From Streptomyces sp. NRRL S-244 (GTDB lineage: Bacteria; Actinomycetota; Actinomycetes; Streptomycetales; Streptomycetaceae): a stretch of DNA of 64,000 bases. Shown here piece by piece: positions 1 through 10,356 of this stretch (the stretch's first letter is position 1; the number at the start of each line of letters is the position of its first letter). The notes under the pieces are model-generated. The model saw nothing but the letters and a program-made list of their open reading frames with translations. It did not search any database and was not told where the DNA came from. The DNA is taken from positions 1-64,000 of the forward strand of contig NZ_JOCX01000008.1 in NCBI RefSeq assembly GCF_000717915.1, in the 5' to 3' direction. The position numbers and the translations under genes are program-made.

Positions 1-4
1 TCTT

Positions 5-38
5 GTCTCGTGGGCTCGGAGATGTGTATAAGAGACAG
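5..38 (+). other. Nextera Read-2 transposase adapter (sequencing artefact)
   Basis: These 34 bases match the Illumina Nextera Read-2 adapter, and positions 20-38 are the 19-base Tn5 mosaic end (AGATGTGTATAAGAGACAG). Genomic sequence starts at about 39. It is untrimmed library sequence and not a mobile element of the organism. Confidence 0.97.
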
Positions 39-233
39 GCGTGGGGGTCGGCGTCGGACTCGGCGTGGGGGTCGGCTTCGGAGACGGGGTGGGCTTCGGG
101 TCCGGCGTCGGGGTGGGCGTGGGCACCGGGGTCGGCGTCGGCGTCGGGCTTGGGGACGGCGTCGGGCTCGGCGTCGGCGTCGGGCTTGGGGACGGCTTCG
201 GCGTCGGCCTGGGCGGCACCGGGAGCTGGTCCC
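39..233 (-). repeat. Pro/Thr/Ser low-complexity tract
   Basis: A run of GCGTCGG/GGGGTCGG-type units. On the minus strand it encodes a tail of alternating Pro with Thr, Ser or Lys ([11 protein letters not shown]) at the end of the transglycosylase. Such a tract is hard to assemble, which explains why the contig stops here against an adapter. Confidence 0.85.
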
Positions 234-1074
234 CGCCCGCGTTCGGGACCTCGTGCGTGCCCTGGAGGTAGTACGTGAACCAGGACTTCACCGTGCGCAG
301 GTACTCCGCGGACTGGTTGTACGAGAGCACCGCGCGGTCCAGATCGGCGGGTACGCGCAGGTCGCGGGTGCCCGCACAGAGGTAGCGGCCGGCCGCCAGG
401 GCGGCGTCGTACACGTTGTTCGGGTTGCGGCGGCCGTCGCCGTCCGCGTCCTGGCCCCAGGCCGCCCAGGTGGACGGGATGAACTGCATCGGGCCGACCG
501 CCCGGTCGTACGCGGCGTCCCCGTCGTACTCCCCGCCGTCCGTGTCACGGATGTTCGCGAAGCCGTTGCCGTCGAGTACGGGGCCCAGGATCGGCCGCAG
601 GGTGGTGCCGGCGGTGTCCACGCGGCCGCCGCGGGCCTGCCCGGACTCGACCTTGCCGATCGCCGCGAGGAGTTGCCAGCGCAGTCCGCAGCCGGGGTCG
701 CTCTGCCCCACCTTCTGCTCGGCCAGCCGGTACGCCGCCAGGACCGTCGCCGGGATTCCCTGCGCGCCCTCCCCGCCGCCCATGGCCACCGGTTCGTTGT
801 GCGGCGCCACCGCCTCGGTGACCGGCTGGGACGGCTGCGCGACCGGGACCTCCTGCGGCAGCTCGGCCGCCGGGGGCGGGAGTTCGGCGAGGTAGTCGGA
901 GTCTCCGCCGGATTCCGTCGGCTGCGGGGGCTGCACGGCCGCTTCTTCGGTGTCCGCCGCGGATATCCGGTCTCCCGCGGGGCCTTGGGATGCCGTGAGC
1001 GCCGCGGCGACGAGCGCGCAGACCAGGACCGCGGCCCCTCCCCTGCGCAGGCTGCTTCCGATCCGAGCCGACAT
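39..1074 (-). CDS. Secreted lytic transglycosylase, 3' end missing
   Basis: Probable peptidoglycan-cleaving lytic transglycosylase, exported. The start is ATG at 1074 behind GGGGAGGGGAC. The first 35 residues form an Arg-rich, hydrophobic signal or anchor segment, followed by an acidic Pro-rich linker to about residue 100. The SLT-like domain holds the likely catalytic Glu in IGKVESG (E143) and the family blocks [14 protein letters not shown] and [17 protein letters not shown]. After GGDQLPVPP the protein becomes a Pro/Thr tail that is still open when the adapter is reached, so the C-terminus is unknown. Homologues often end in a short tail or wall-binding domain. It is divergent from the DUF4184 gene across a 165-base gap. 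Confidence 0.85.
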
Positions 1075-1239
1075 GAGCCGGGTCCCCTCCCCCTCGACGT
1101 CGGCGTGACCTTACGTCAGCTGCCTTCAACCTGCACCGATCGGAGCCCGGAATTCACCACTTCCCCACCTGCCGGGCAGCTCGCGCATACTGACCCGGAC
1201 CGTTCGGGGCGCATTGGCCCGAAGTAAGGAAGAGATGCG

Positions 1240-2103
1240 ATGCCGTTCACCCTCAGCCACGCCGCCGCCGTCCTGCCGGCCGTCCGCCGGACGGGCCGCG
1301 CCCGCGGACCGCTGGTCGCGTCGGCGCTCGTCCTCGGGTCGTTCGCGCCCGACACGTTCTACTTCGCGGACGCCGTCGTCTCCGGCGTCTGGCCGTACGG
1401 CGCGTTCGCGCACTCGCTGCCCGGGGTGTTCACCGCGGACGCCGTGCTGACCGCCGCGCTCGCGGCCTGCTGGCTGCTGCTGCGCGAACCGCTGATCGCG
1501 CTCCTGCCGCGCCGCCGCCAGGGCCGGATACACGCCTTCGTACGCGGCGAGGACTGGCGGGGCGGCGGCGGCCGCGGGCTGCCCGCGCTCACGGCCTGGT
1601 TCTACCTCTCGGCGGTCGTCGGCTCGCTCACGCACGTGGTCTGGGACAGCTTCACGCACCCGCACCGCTGGGGGACGGACGCGCTGCCCGTGCTCGGCGA
1701 GCCGTTCGCGAACGGACTCCCCCTCTATACGTACGTGCAGTACGGGACTTCGGCGGTCGCCGCCTGCGCCCTGCTCTGGTTCACGGTGACCGCCGTGCGC
1801 CGCCTGCCCGACCGCCCCGCCCCGGCGGCCGTGCCGGTGCTCGGCCGGGCGGAGTTGCTGGGCGCGGTCGCGCTGGTCGCGGTGTGCGTGGCCGTCGGGG
1901 TGACGATGCGCGTGCTGCGCTTCTTCACGTTCTTCGACCGGATCCGCACCCCGCTCGACATCATTCCGACCGTCTGCTTCGGCGCGGGCGGCGGGCTCGC
2001 CGTGGGCCTGCTGCTGTACGGGGTCCTCGTACGGCTCCTCGCCCGTCGGCGCGGGCCCTCCCGTACGGACGATCACGCGCGGACGCCCGTCCCCACCGCA
2101 TAG
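1240..2103 (+). CDS. DUF4184 family membrane protein
   Basis: 287 residues beginning MPFTLSHAAAVLP, the hallmark of the DUF4184 family, which is distantly like YdjM-type membrane metal hydrolases. The start ATG follows AAGGAAGAG. About five or six hydrophobic segments are visible. Conserved polar residues include the early His in TLSHA, DTFYF and a central THVVWDSFTHP block that could bind metal. The C-terminus is Arg-rich and cytoplasmic. The biochemical function is unknown. It is transcribed convergently with polA and ends 75 bases from it. Confidence 0.85.
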   Translation: MPFTLSHAAAVLPAVRRTGRARGPLVASALVLGSFAPDTFYFADAVVSGVWPYGAFAHSLPGVFTADAVLTAALAACWLLLREPLIALLPRRRQGRIHAFVRGEDWRGGGGRGLPALTAWFYLSAVVGSLTHVVWDSFTHPHRWGTDALPVLGEPFANGLPLYTYVQYGTSAVAACALLWFTVTAVRRLPDRPAPAAVPVLGRAELLGAVALVAVCVAVGVTMRVLRFFTFFDRIRTPLDIIPTVCFGAGGGLAVGLLLYGVLVRLLARRRGPSRTDDHARTPVPTA

Positions 2104-2178
2104 CGGCTTGCGGGGACGGGCGTCCGGCGAACGTGCCCTCGGTACCTTGGTACCTCTGCACTTCTGCGCCTCAGTGCC

Positions 2179-4899
2179 TCAGTGCGCCGCCGACTCCCAG
2201 TCGGCGCCGACGCCCACCGACACGTCCAGCGGGGCGCGGAGCTCCACGGCGGCGCCCATCTCGCGGCGCACCAGCTCCTCGACCTTCTTCCGCTCGCCCG
2301 GGGCGATCTCCAGCACGATTTCGTCGTGGACCTGGAGCAGCATCCGCGACTTCAGGCCGGCCTCGGTGATCGCCTTGTCCACGCGCAGCATGGCGACCTT
2401 GACGATGTCGGCCGCGGTGCCCTGGATCGGGGCGTTCAGCGCCATCCGCTCGGCGGCCTCACGGCGCTGGCGGTTGTCGCTGTTGAGGTCGGGCAGGTAG
2501 CGGCGGCGGCCGAAGACCGTCGCCGTGTACCCGGTGGCCCGGGCCTCCTCGACCACGCGGCCCAGGTAGTCCCGGACGCCGCCGAACCGCTCGAAGAAGG
2601 TCTCCATCAGACCGCGCGCCTCGGCGGGCTCGATGTTCAGCTGCTGGGCCAGACCGAAGGCGGAGAGCCCGTACGCGAGCCCGTACGACATCGCCTTGAT
2701 CTTGCGCCGCATCTCGGCGTCGACCTCGGAGCGCTCCACGCCGAACACCTGGGAGGCGACGGTGGTGTGCAGGTCCTCGCCGGACAGGAACGCCTCGATC
2801 AGGCCCTCGTCTTCGGAGAGGTGCGCCATGACGCGCAGCTCGATCTGGCTGTAGTCGGCGGTCATGAGGGATTCGAAGCCCTCGCCGACGACGAAGCCGC
2901 GGCGGATGGCCCGGCCCTCGTCGGTGCGCACCGGAACGTTCTGCAGGTTGGGGTCGGTGGAGGACAGGCGTCCGGTCGCGGCGACGGTCTGGCTGAAGCT
3001 GGTGTGCACCCGGCCGTCGGCGGCGATCGTCTTGACGAGGCCCTCGACGGTGACGCGCAGCTTGGCCTGCTCCCGGTGGCGCAGCATGATCACCGGCAGT
3101 TCGTGGTCGGTCTGCGTGGCCAGCCAGGCCAGCGCGTCCGCGTCCGTGGTGTAGCCGGTCTTGGTCTTCTTCGTCTTCGGCAGGTCCAGCTCGCCGAAGA
3201 ACACCTCCTGGAGCTGCTTGGGCGAGCCGAGGTTGAACTCGTGCCCGACCGCCGCGTGCGCCTCCTTCACCGCCTGCTGCACGGCTCCGGCGAACTGCTG
3301 CTCCATGGCCTCCAGGTGGTCGCGGTCGGCGGCGATGCCCGACCGCTCCATCCGGGCCAGCAGCTCCGAGGTGGGCAGCTCCATGTCGTGGAGCAGCTCG
3401 GCGGCGCCGACCTCGGCGAGCTTGCCGGTGAAGGCCTCGCCGAGGTCGAGGACGGCGCGGGCCTGTGCCATCAGCGCCTCCGCCTCGGCGGTCTCGTCGG
3501 CGCCGAAGGCGAGCTGGCCGTCGGCCGCGGCGGGCTGGAGCTCGCGGTGGAGGTATTCGTTGGACAGCACGTCCAGCGCGAAGGAGCGGCGGCCCGGCTT
3601 GACCAGGTACGCGGCGAGCGCGGTGTCCATGGTGACGCCGGCCAGGCTCCAGCCGTGCTCGGGGAAGACCCGCATCAGGCCCTTGGCGTTGTGCACCACC
3701 TTGGGGCGCGCCGGGTCGGCGGCCCAGGCCGCGAAGGCCCGCTCGTCGGCCTCGTCCAGCGCGGACGGCTCGAACCAGGCGGCGGCCCCGCCGGCCGCGG
3801 CGAGCGCGATCTCGCTGACATTGCCCTGGCCCAGCGCCCAGCTGTCCACGGTGGAGATGCCGAGCGGCTCGCCCGCGCGGGCCTCCAGCCACGGCGCCAG
3901 CTCGCCCGCGCCCAGCACGCTCGCGTCCAGCTCCACGCCGGCGGCCGGAGCCGGGGCCGGCTCCTCGGCGGCGCCCGGGTCCACCGCCAGCAGCCGCTCG
4001 CGCAGCGAGGCGTTGCGGATCTCCAGCACGTCCAGCACGCCCGTGACGGCGGAGCGGTCGTACGGCAGGCGGGCCAGGTCGCCCGCGGCCTTGGGCAGCT
4101 CGACGTCCTTGACCATCTCGGTCAGGACCCGGTTGAGCTTCACGGCCTCCAGGTGGTCCCGGAAGTTCTGCCCGGCCTTGCCCTTGACCTCCTCGGCGCG
4201 CTCGACCAGCTCCGCGAACGACCCGAACTGGGTGATCCACTTCGCGGCGGTCTTCTCGCCGACGCCCGGGATGCCGGGCAGGTTGTCCGACGGGTCGCCG
4301 CGCAGCGCCGCGAAGTCCGGGTACTGCTGCGGGGTGAGGCCGTACTTCTCCTCGACCTTCTCCGGGGTGAAGCGGGTCAGCTCGGAGACGCCCTTGGTCG
4401 GGTACAGCACGGTGGTGTGCTCGGAGACGAGCTGGAAGGAGTCCCGGTCGCCCGTGACGATCAGGACCTCGAAGCCGAGGGCCTCCGCCTGCGTCGCCAG
4501 CGTGGCGATCACGTCGTCGGCCTCGAAGCCGTCGACCGCGAACCGCGGCACCTTCATCGCGTCCAGGAGCTCGCCGATCAGCTCGACCTGCCCCTTGAAC
4601 TCGTCGGGGGTCTTGGAGCGGTTCGCCTTGTACTCGGGGAACTCCGTCGAGCGCCACGTCTTGCGCGAGACGTCGAACGCCACCGCGAAGTGCGTGGGCG
4701 CCTCGTCGCGCAGCGTGTTCGCCAGCATCGACGCGAAGCCGTAGATGGCGTTCGTCGGCTGCCCGGTCGCCGTCGTGAAGTTCTCCGCGGGCAGCGCGAA
4801 GAACGCCCGGTACGCCAGGGAGTGCCCGTCCATGAGCATCAGGCGGGGGCGGTCCGCTGCGGTCGGCTGGTCGGTCTTCTTCGATGCGTTCTCTGCCAC
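2179..4899 (-). CDS. polA: DNA polymerase I
   Basis: Repair and gap-filling polymerase of 906 residues. The start is GTG at 4899 (VAENASKKTDQ), chosen because the LMLMDGHSLAYRAFF exonuclease motif begins shortly after it and a TAGGAT box lies 7 bases upstream. Order: 5'-3' exonuclease (residues ~15-310), a 3'-5' exonuclease-like domain, and the polymerase domain with motif A DYSQIELR (682-689), motif B RRKIKAMSYGLAYG (731-744) and motif C QVHDE (about 856-860). The proofreading domain lacks the DxE of Exo I (it reads ISTVDSW), so proofreading is probably lost, as in mycobacterial Pol I. Tyr739 occupies the E. coli Phe762 position. The frame is open further upstream but not protein-like there. 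Confidence 0.97.
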   Translation of the reverse strand: MAENASKKTDQPTAADRPRLMLMDGHSLAYRAFFALPAENFTTATGQPTNAIYGFASMLANTLRDEAPTHFAVAFDVSRKTWRSTEFPEYKANRSKTPDEFKGQVELIGELLDAMKVPRFAVDGFEADDVIATLATQAEALGFEVLIVTGDRDSFQLVSEHTTVLYPTKGVSELTRFTPEKVEEKYGLTPQQYPDFAALRGDPSDNLPGIPGVGEKTAAKWITQFGSFAELVERAEEVKGKAGQNFRDHLEAVKLNRVLTEMVKDVELPKAAGDLARLPYDRSAVTGVLDVLEIRNASLRERLLAVDPGAAEEPAPAPAAGVELDASVLGAGELAPWLEARAGEPLGISTVDSWALGQGNVSEIALAAAGGAAAWFEPSALDEADERAFAAWAADPARPKVVHNAKGLMRVFPEHGWSLAGVTMDTALAAYLVKPGRRSFALDVLSNEYLHRELQPAAADGQLAFGADETAEAEALMAQARAVLDLGEAFTGKLAEVGAAELLHDMELPTSELLARMERSGIAADRDHLEAMEQQFAGAVQQAVKEAHAAVGHEFNLGSPKQLQEVFFGELDLPKTKKTKTGYTTDADALAWLATQTDHELPVIMLRHREQAKLRVTVEGLVKTIAADGRVHTSFSQTVAATGRLSSTDPNLQNVPVRTDEGRAIRRGFVVGEGFESLMTADYSQIELRVMAHLSEDEGLIEAFLSGEDLHTTVASQVFGVERSEVDAEMRRKIKAMSYGLAYGLSAFGLAQQLNIEPAEARGLMETFFERFGGVRDYLGRVVEEARATGYTATVFGRRRYLPDLNSDNRQRREAAERMALNAPIQGTAADIVKVAMLRVDKAITEAGLKSRMLLQVHDEIVLEIAPGERKKVEELVRREMGAAVELRAPLDVSVGVGADWESAAH

Positions 4900-4906
4900 G
4901 CCCCCG

Positions 4907-4912
4907 ATCCTA
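4907..4912 (-). promoter_or_regulatory. Candidate -10 for leaderless polA mRNA
   Basis: TAGGAT on the minus strand lies exactly 7 bases before the polA GTG, the spacing expected if transcription starts at the start codon. No ribosome-binding site is visible. No good -35 lies at 17 bases; a TTGTCA is only 11 bases away. Confidence 0.4.
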
Positions 4913-5032
4913 GGCGGCCCCGCTGACAATTCCGGCGTCGGAGATGTCCGCAGGGCGTGACAGGATCGGACGTCTACGCGAATACCCGCAGCGGCCGACG
5001 CCGCGATGCTCGACTGCTCAAAGGGGAGCGAC

Positions 5033-7303
<2,271 letters not shown>

Positions 7304-7361
7304 TAGAACGACCTCAGGACAAGACGGTTAACGAGCGTTGACACACGAACGGAGCCTGCCC

Positions 7362-7832
7362 ATGGGCGAGCAGCACGCTGTGAAGTTCCCGCAGGAGGTA
7401 CTCGACGAGTACACGGCCCTGGGCATCGACCTGCCCGCGCTGTTCTCGGCGGGCGACCTCGGCGAGCGGATGGACATCCGCATCCTGGAGGCCTCGGCCG
7501 AGCGGGTCGTCGCCACCATGCCGGTCAAGGGCAACACCCAGCCGTACGGGCTGCTGCACGGCGGCGCCTCGGCCGTGCTCGCCGAGACCCTCGGCTCGGT
7601 CGGCGCCATGATGCACGGCGGCATCACCAAGATCGCCGTCGGCGTGGACCTGAACTGCACCCACCACCGCGGCGTGCGCTCCGGCACGGTCACCGGCGTC
7701 GCCAGCCCCGTGCACCGCGGCCGCTCCACCGCCACGTACGAGATCGTCATCAGCGACGAGCAGGACCGGCGGGTGTGCACCGCCCGCCTGACCTGCCTGC
7801 TGCGCGACGCGGACCCCGCCGCCGGGGCCTGA
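7362..7832 (+). CDS. PaaI-like hotdog thioesterase
   Basis: 156-residue acyl-CoA thioesterase-like protein of the hotdog fold. The motif QPYGLLHGGASAVLAETLGS carries the LHGG turn and the Glu typical of the PaaI/YdiI group. The start is ATG at 7362 with GGAG 7 bases upstream; a TTG at 7338 is less likely. The likely role is hydrolysis of small or aromatic CoA thioesters, but the substrate cannot be read from sequence. It lies 58 bases after the oxidoreductase and may be co-transcribed with it. A large hairpin follows. Confidence 0.85.
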   Translation: MGEQHAVKFPQEVLDEYTALGIDLPALFSAGDLGERMDIRILEASAERVVATMPVKGNTQPYGLLHGGASAVLAETLGSVGAMMHGGITKIAVGVDLNCTHHRGVRSGTVTGVASPVHRGRSTATYEIVISDEQDRRVCTARLTCLLRDADPAAGA

Positions 7833-7850
7833 CCCGCCCGCGACGAGCCC

Positions 7851-7900
7851 CCACGGGCCCGGATCCCGCCCCGCGGAAGGGGCCGGACCCGGGCCCGTGG
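7851..7900 (+). terminator. Hairpin terminator after the thioesterase
   Basis: CCACGGGCCCGG (7851-7862) and CCGGGCCCGTGG (7889-7900) form a perfect 12-bp stem around a 26-base loop that can itself fold. The following 90 bases keep repeating GGGCCCGG-like units. No U-tract is present, as is usual in streptomycetes. Confidence 0.65.
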
Positions 7901-8028
7901 CGCGTACGGGCCCGGCTCGAGGGCGCGTACGGACCCGGGCCCGAGGGGCCGTCCGGGCCGGGCCCGGCCCGTACGGCCCCGGCAACCACCCGGAATCCGC
8001 CAGTCCGCGCCCGGCCCCGCAACGACTG

Positions 8029-8057
8029 TTGTGTCACCGAAGGTGACGGCCTACCTT
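8029..8057 (+). promoter_or_regulatory. Promoter with operator-like dyad for the lipoprotein gene
   Basis: TTGTGT (8029-8034) and TACCTT (8052-8057) are 17 bases apart and end 6 bases before the ATG, suggesting a leaderless transcript. The spacer contains the dyad GTCACC-GAA-GGTGAC (8033-8047), which overlaps the -35 box and could be a repressor site. Confidence 0.5.
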
Positions 8058-8063
8058 CCCTTC

Positions 8064-8474
8064 ATGGGGACCCAGCCACGCACCGCGGCCCGCTGCGGTG
8101 CCGCCGCACTCCTGACGGCACTCGCCCTGTCCGGATGCTCCACATCCGCCCCACCCGCCCCGGGACCCACGCCAACGCCCGTTTCCAGCCCCTCCTCGCC
8201 CGCACAGATCTGCACAAGTCTGGTGTCCTACTGGGCGAAGGAGACCCTCAAGGGCAGCAAATGGGCCGGGCTCGACTGGGAGCAGAAGGGGCTGTCCAAC
8301 GACCAGTACACGATCCACGAGGAAGCCGTCGCGGCAGGCCGCACCGAGGAGCGAACTGCCGGTCTGGACAAGGCACTTGAGCTCGTCGACCGGTTCACGG
8401 CGCAGCGCTGCGCCGAACAGAACGGGGCAACCTGGAGCTCCGAGAACTGGCGGCCCGCCAGTCCGCCCGGGTGA
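8064..8474 (+). CDS. Small putative lipoprotein
   Basis: 136 residues. The start is ATG at 8064, giving a classical lipoprotein signal (TAARCGAAALLTALALSGC) with lipobox LSGC, so it is probably anchored outside the membrane at Cys. A Pro/Thr/Ser linker follows, then a compact domain with two Cys (QICTSL and AQRCAE), YWAKETLKGSKWAGLDWEQKGLS and a predicted helix around EERTAGLDKALELVDRF. No family recognised. A GTG at 8031 would extend it, but the extension lies within the promoter elements and is less likely. Confidence 0.75.
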   Translation: MGTQPRTAARCGAAALLTALALSGCSTSAPPAPGPTPTPVSSPSSPAQICTSLVSYWAKETLKGSKWAGLDWEQKGLSNDQYTIHEEAVAAGRTEERTAGLDKALELVDRFTAQRCAEQNGATWSSENWRPASPPG

Positions 8475-9007
8475 CCGGAATCCCGCGCACGCTGTCCGAC
8501 TTCCGGGCGCCTGGCGGCAGGGACTCGATCCGCAGGTCGGAAGCCCTGCGCACCCCCGGATCAAGATCGATCCACCCGAAGTGGATCAAGGGGAGGAATT
8601 ACCCTCAGTAATGGCGACGCCCCACTGAATCCCGCTTTTCCCCTGCGGAATGCCACCCGCCGGATTCTTCCGGGCACAGCCAGCGACATTCGGGCCCTTT
8701 TGATCAATGACAGGAGCATGAACCCCTCAAGCCCCTTAGGGAAACAGGGAATTCTCACCATGCGGACATTCTCCGAAGTGGCTAAACGTCCGAATTGTCC
8801 GCACTCCCGCCACACATTCTTGGCCTCGGCATAACAAGACAGTCACATCATCCTTTCCCCGCTCCCCGCACTCGCCACCTCGGCCTAGAGTCACGGCCAG
8901 TCACCGCGCCGCAGGGCGCAACCCAGCACGGCCGTGGACATCCCAGTGCGGCCCGGCGACCAAACGGCACCTCGTCTGAGGGGGCCGCGCCAGGGAAAGG
9001 AAGAATC
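8475..9007. other. 533-base intergenic region before livK
   Basis: No convincing long gene. It holds a hairpin GATCCAC-CCGAA-GTGGATC (8569-8587) that may end the lipoprotein transcript. A stretch at about 8590-8850 is less GC-rich than its surroundings and contains a 38-codon candidate ORF. A TAGAGT hexamer (8886-8891) could be a -10 for livK with a ~110-base leader, but no matching -35 is clear. Confidence 0.6.
8718..8834 (+). CDS. Candidate 38-residue small ORF
   Basis: ATG at 8718 directly follows AGGAGC, and the frame runs to TAA at 8832, encoding MNPSSPLGKQGILTM then a basic stretch with one Cys. It contains a TTA leucine codon, the rare bldA-dependent codon of Streptomyces. Codon use is not typical of the genome, so it may be chance. 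It could be a leader peptide or a decayed gene. Confidence 0.2.
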   Translation: MNPSSPLGKQGILTMRTFSEVAKRPNCPHSRHTFLASA

Positions 9008-10246
9008 GTGCGACACCGTTCTTTGCTCGTCCTCACCACCGTGATCACCACGGGAGCACTGACCCTCACCGCCTGCGGCTCGCGCGATGAGGCCAAGACC
9101 GGCGGGGACAAGGCCGACGGCGCCAAGACCGTCGTCGTCATCGGCGTGGACGCCCCCCTCACCGGCTCGCTCTCCGCGCTCGGCCAGGGCATCAAGAACT
9201 CGGTCGACCTCGCGGCCAAGACGGCCAACAAGAACAACGAGGTCCCCGGCATCGAGTTCAAGGTCGAAGCCCTCGACGACCAGGCGGTCCCCGCCTCCGG
9301 CCAGGCCAACGCCACCAAGCTCGTCGGCAACAAGGACGTCGTGGGCGTCGTCGGCCCGCTGAACTCCGGCGTCGCGCAGCAGATGCAGGGCGTCTTCGCC
9401 TCCGCCAACCTGGCGCAGGTCTCCCCCGCCAACACCAACCCCGCGCTCAGCCAGGGCGACAACTGGGGCAAGGGCGAGTTCAAGCGCCCCTTCAAGACCT
9501 ACTTCCGCACCGCCGCCACCGACGTGGTCCAGGGCAAGTTCGCCGCCCAGTACCTCTTCAAGGACGCCGGCAAGAAGAAGGTCTTCGTCGTCGACGACAA
9601 GCAGACCTACGGCGCCGGCCTCGCCGCGATCTTCTCCGACGAGTTCAAGAAGCTCGGCGGCGAGGTCGTCGGCACCGACCACGTCACTGTGAAGGAGACC
9701 GACTTCTCCTCCACCGCCGACAAGGTCAAGACCTCCGGCGCCGACTCCGTCTACTTCGGCGGCCAGTACCCCGAGGGCGGCCTCCTCGCCGACCAGATCA
9801 AGAAGGCCGGAGCCAACATCCCGCTCATGGGCGGCGACGGCATCCAGGACCCCGCCTTCATCACCGCCTCCGGCGAGGCCAACGAGGGCGACCTCTCCAC
9901 CTCGATCGGCTACCCGGTCGAGAAGCTGCCCACCGCCAAGACCTTCATCGCCGACTACCAGGCCGGCGGCTACAAGGACCCGTACGCGGCCTACGGCGGC
10001 TACTCCTACGACGCCGGCTGGTCCGTCGTCCAGGCCGTCAAGGCCGTCGTCGCCGCCAACGGCGGCAAGCTGCCGACCGACGCCCGCGCCAAGGTCGTCG
10101 AGGCCCTCGGCAAGGTGTCCTTCGAGGGCGTGACCGGCAAGGTCGCCTTCGACGAGTACGGCGACACCACCAACAAGCAGCTCACGGTCTACAAGGTCGA
10201 GGGCGGCAAGTGGATCGACGTCAAGAGCGACACGTTCAACCAGTAA
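9008..10246 (+). CDS. livK: Branched-chain amino acid ABC transporter, substrate-binding lipoprotein
   Basis: 412-residue extracellular binding protein of the Peripla_BP_6/LivK type. The start is GTG at 9008 after GGGAAAGGAAG, giving a lipoprotein signal with lipobox LTAC. The mature part has VVVIGVDAPLTGSLSALGQG, VGVVGPLNSGVAQQM and VYFGGQYPEGGLLADQI, typical of the two-lobed Leu/Ile/Val receptors. It captures branched-chain amino acids (or related amides) and delivers them to LivHM. It is the first gene of the liv operon and is separated from livH by a strong hairpin, a layout that often gives the receptor higher expression. Confidence 0.93.
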   Translation: MRHRSLLVLTTVITTGALTLTACGSRDEAKTGGDKADGAKTVVVIGVDAPLTGSLSALGQGIKNSVDLAAKTANKNNEVPGIEFKVEALDDQAVPASGQANATKLVGNKDVVGVVGPLNSGVAQQMQGVFASANLAQVSPANTNPALSQGDNWGKGEFKRPFKTYFRTAATDVVQGKFAAQYLFKDAGKKKVFVVDDKQTYGAGLAAIFSDEFKKLGGEVVGTDHVTVKETDFSSTADKVKTSGADSVYFGGQYPEGGLLADQIKKAGANIPLMGGDGIQDPAFITASGEANEGDLSTSIGYPVEKLPTAKTFIADYQAGGYKDPYAAYGGYSYDAGWSVVQAVKAVVAANGGKLPTDARAKVVEALGKVSFEGVTGKVAFDEYGDTTNKQLTVYKVEGGKWIDVKSDTFNQ

Positions 10247-10290
10247 TCCCGTAGGACCCCGCTCCACCAGCCTCACCTGAACCACACCCA

Positions 10291-10322
10291 CCGCGCGAGG
10301 GCGCAACAGCGCCCTCGCGCGG
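10291..10322 (+). terminator. Intra-operon hairpin between livK and livH
   Basis: CCGCGCGAGGGCGC (10291-10304), loop AACA, GCGCCCTCGCGCGG (10309-10322): a perfect 14-bp stem with tetraloop. It is probably a partial terminator or 3'-end stabiliser that raises livK over the downstream genes. Confidence 0.7.
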
Positions 10323-10356
10323 AGTCTTATCCGACACGCTCATCGGAGGCCCTGCG

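Noticed and set aside
20..38. Tn5 mosaic end as evidence of a mobile element
   Set aside because: It is part of a complete Nextera adapter at the contig end, so a library artefact.
39..233. CRISPR-like or tandem-repeat locus at the left edge
   Set aside because: Units are short, irregular and in frame with a Pro/Thr-rich protein tail; no spacers.
2182..4926. 914-codon frame antisense to polA
   Set aside because: High-GC shadow frame: repetitive Gly/Arg/Leu/Val composition, no motifs, fully opposite a conserved gene.
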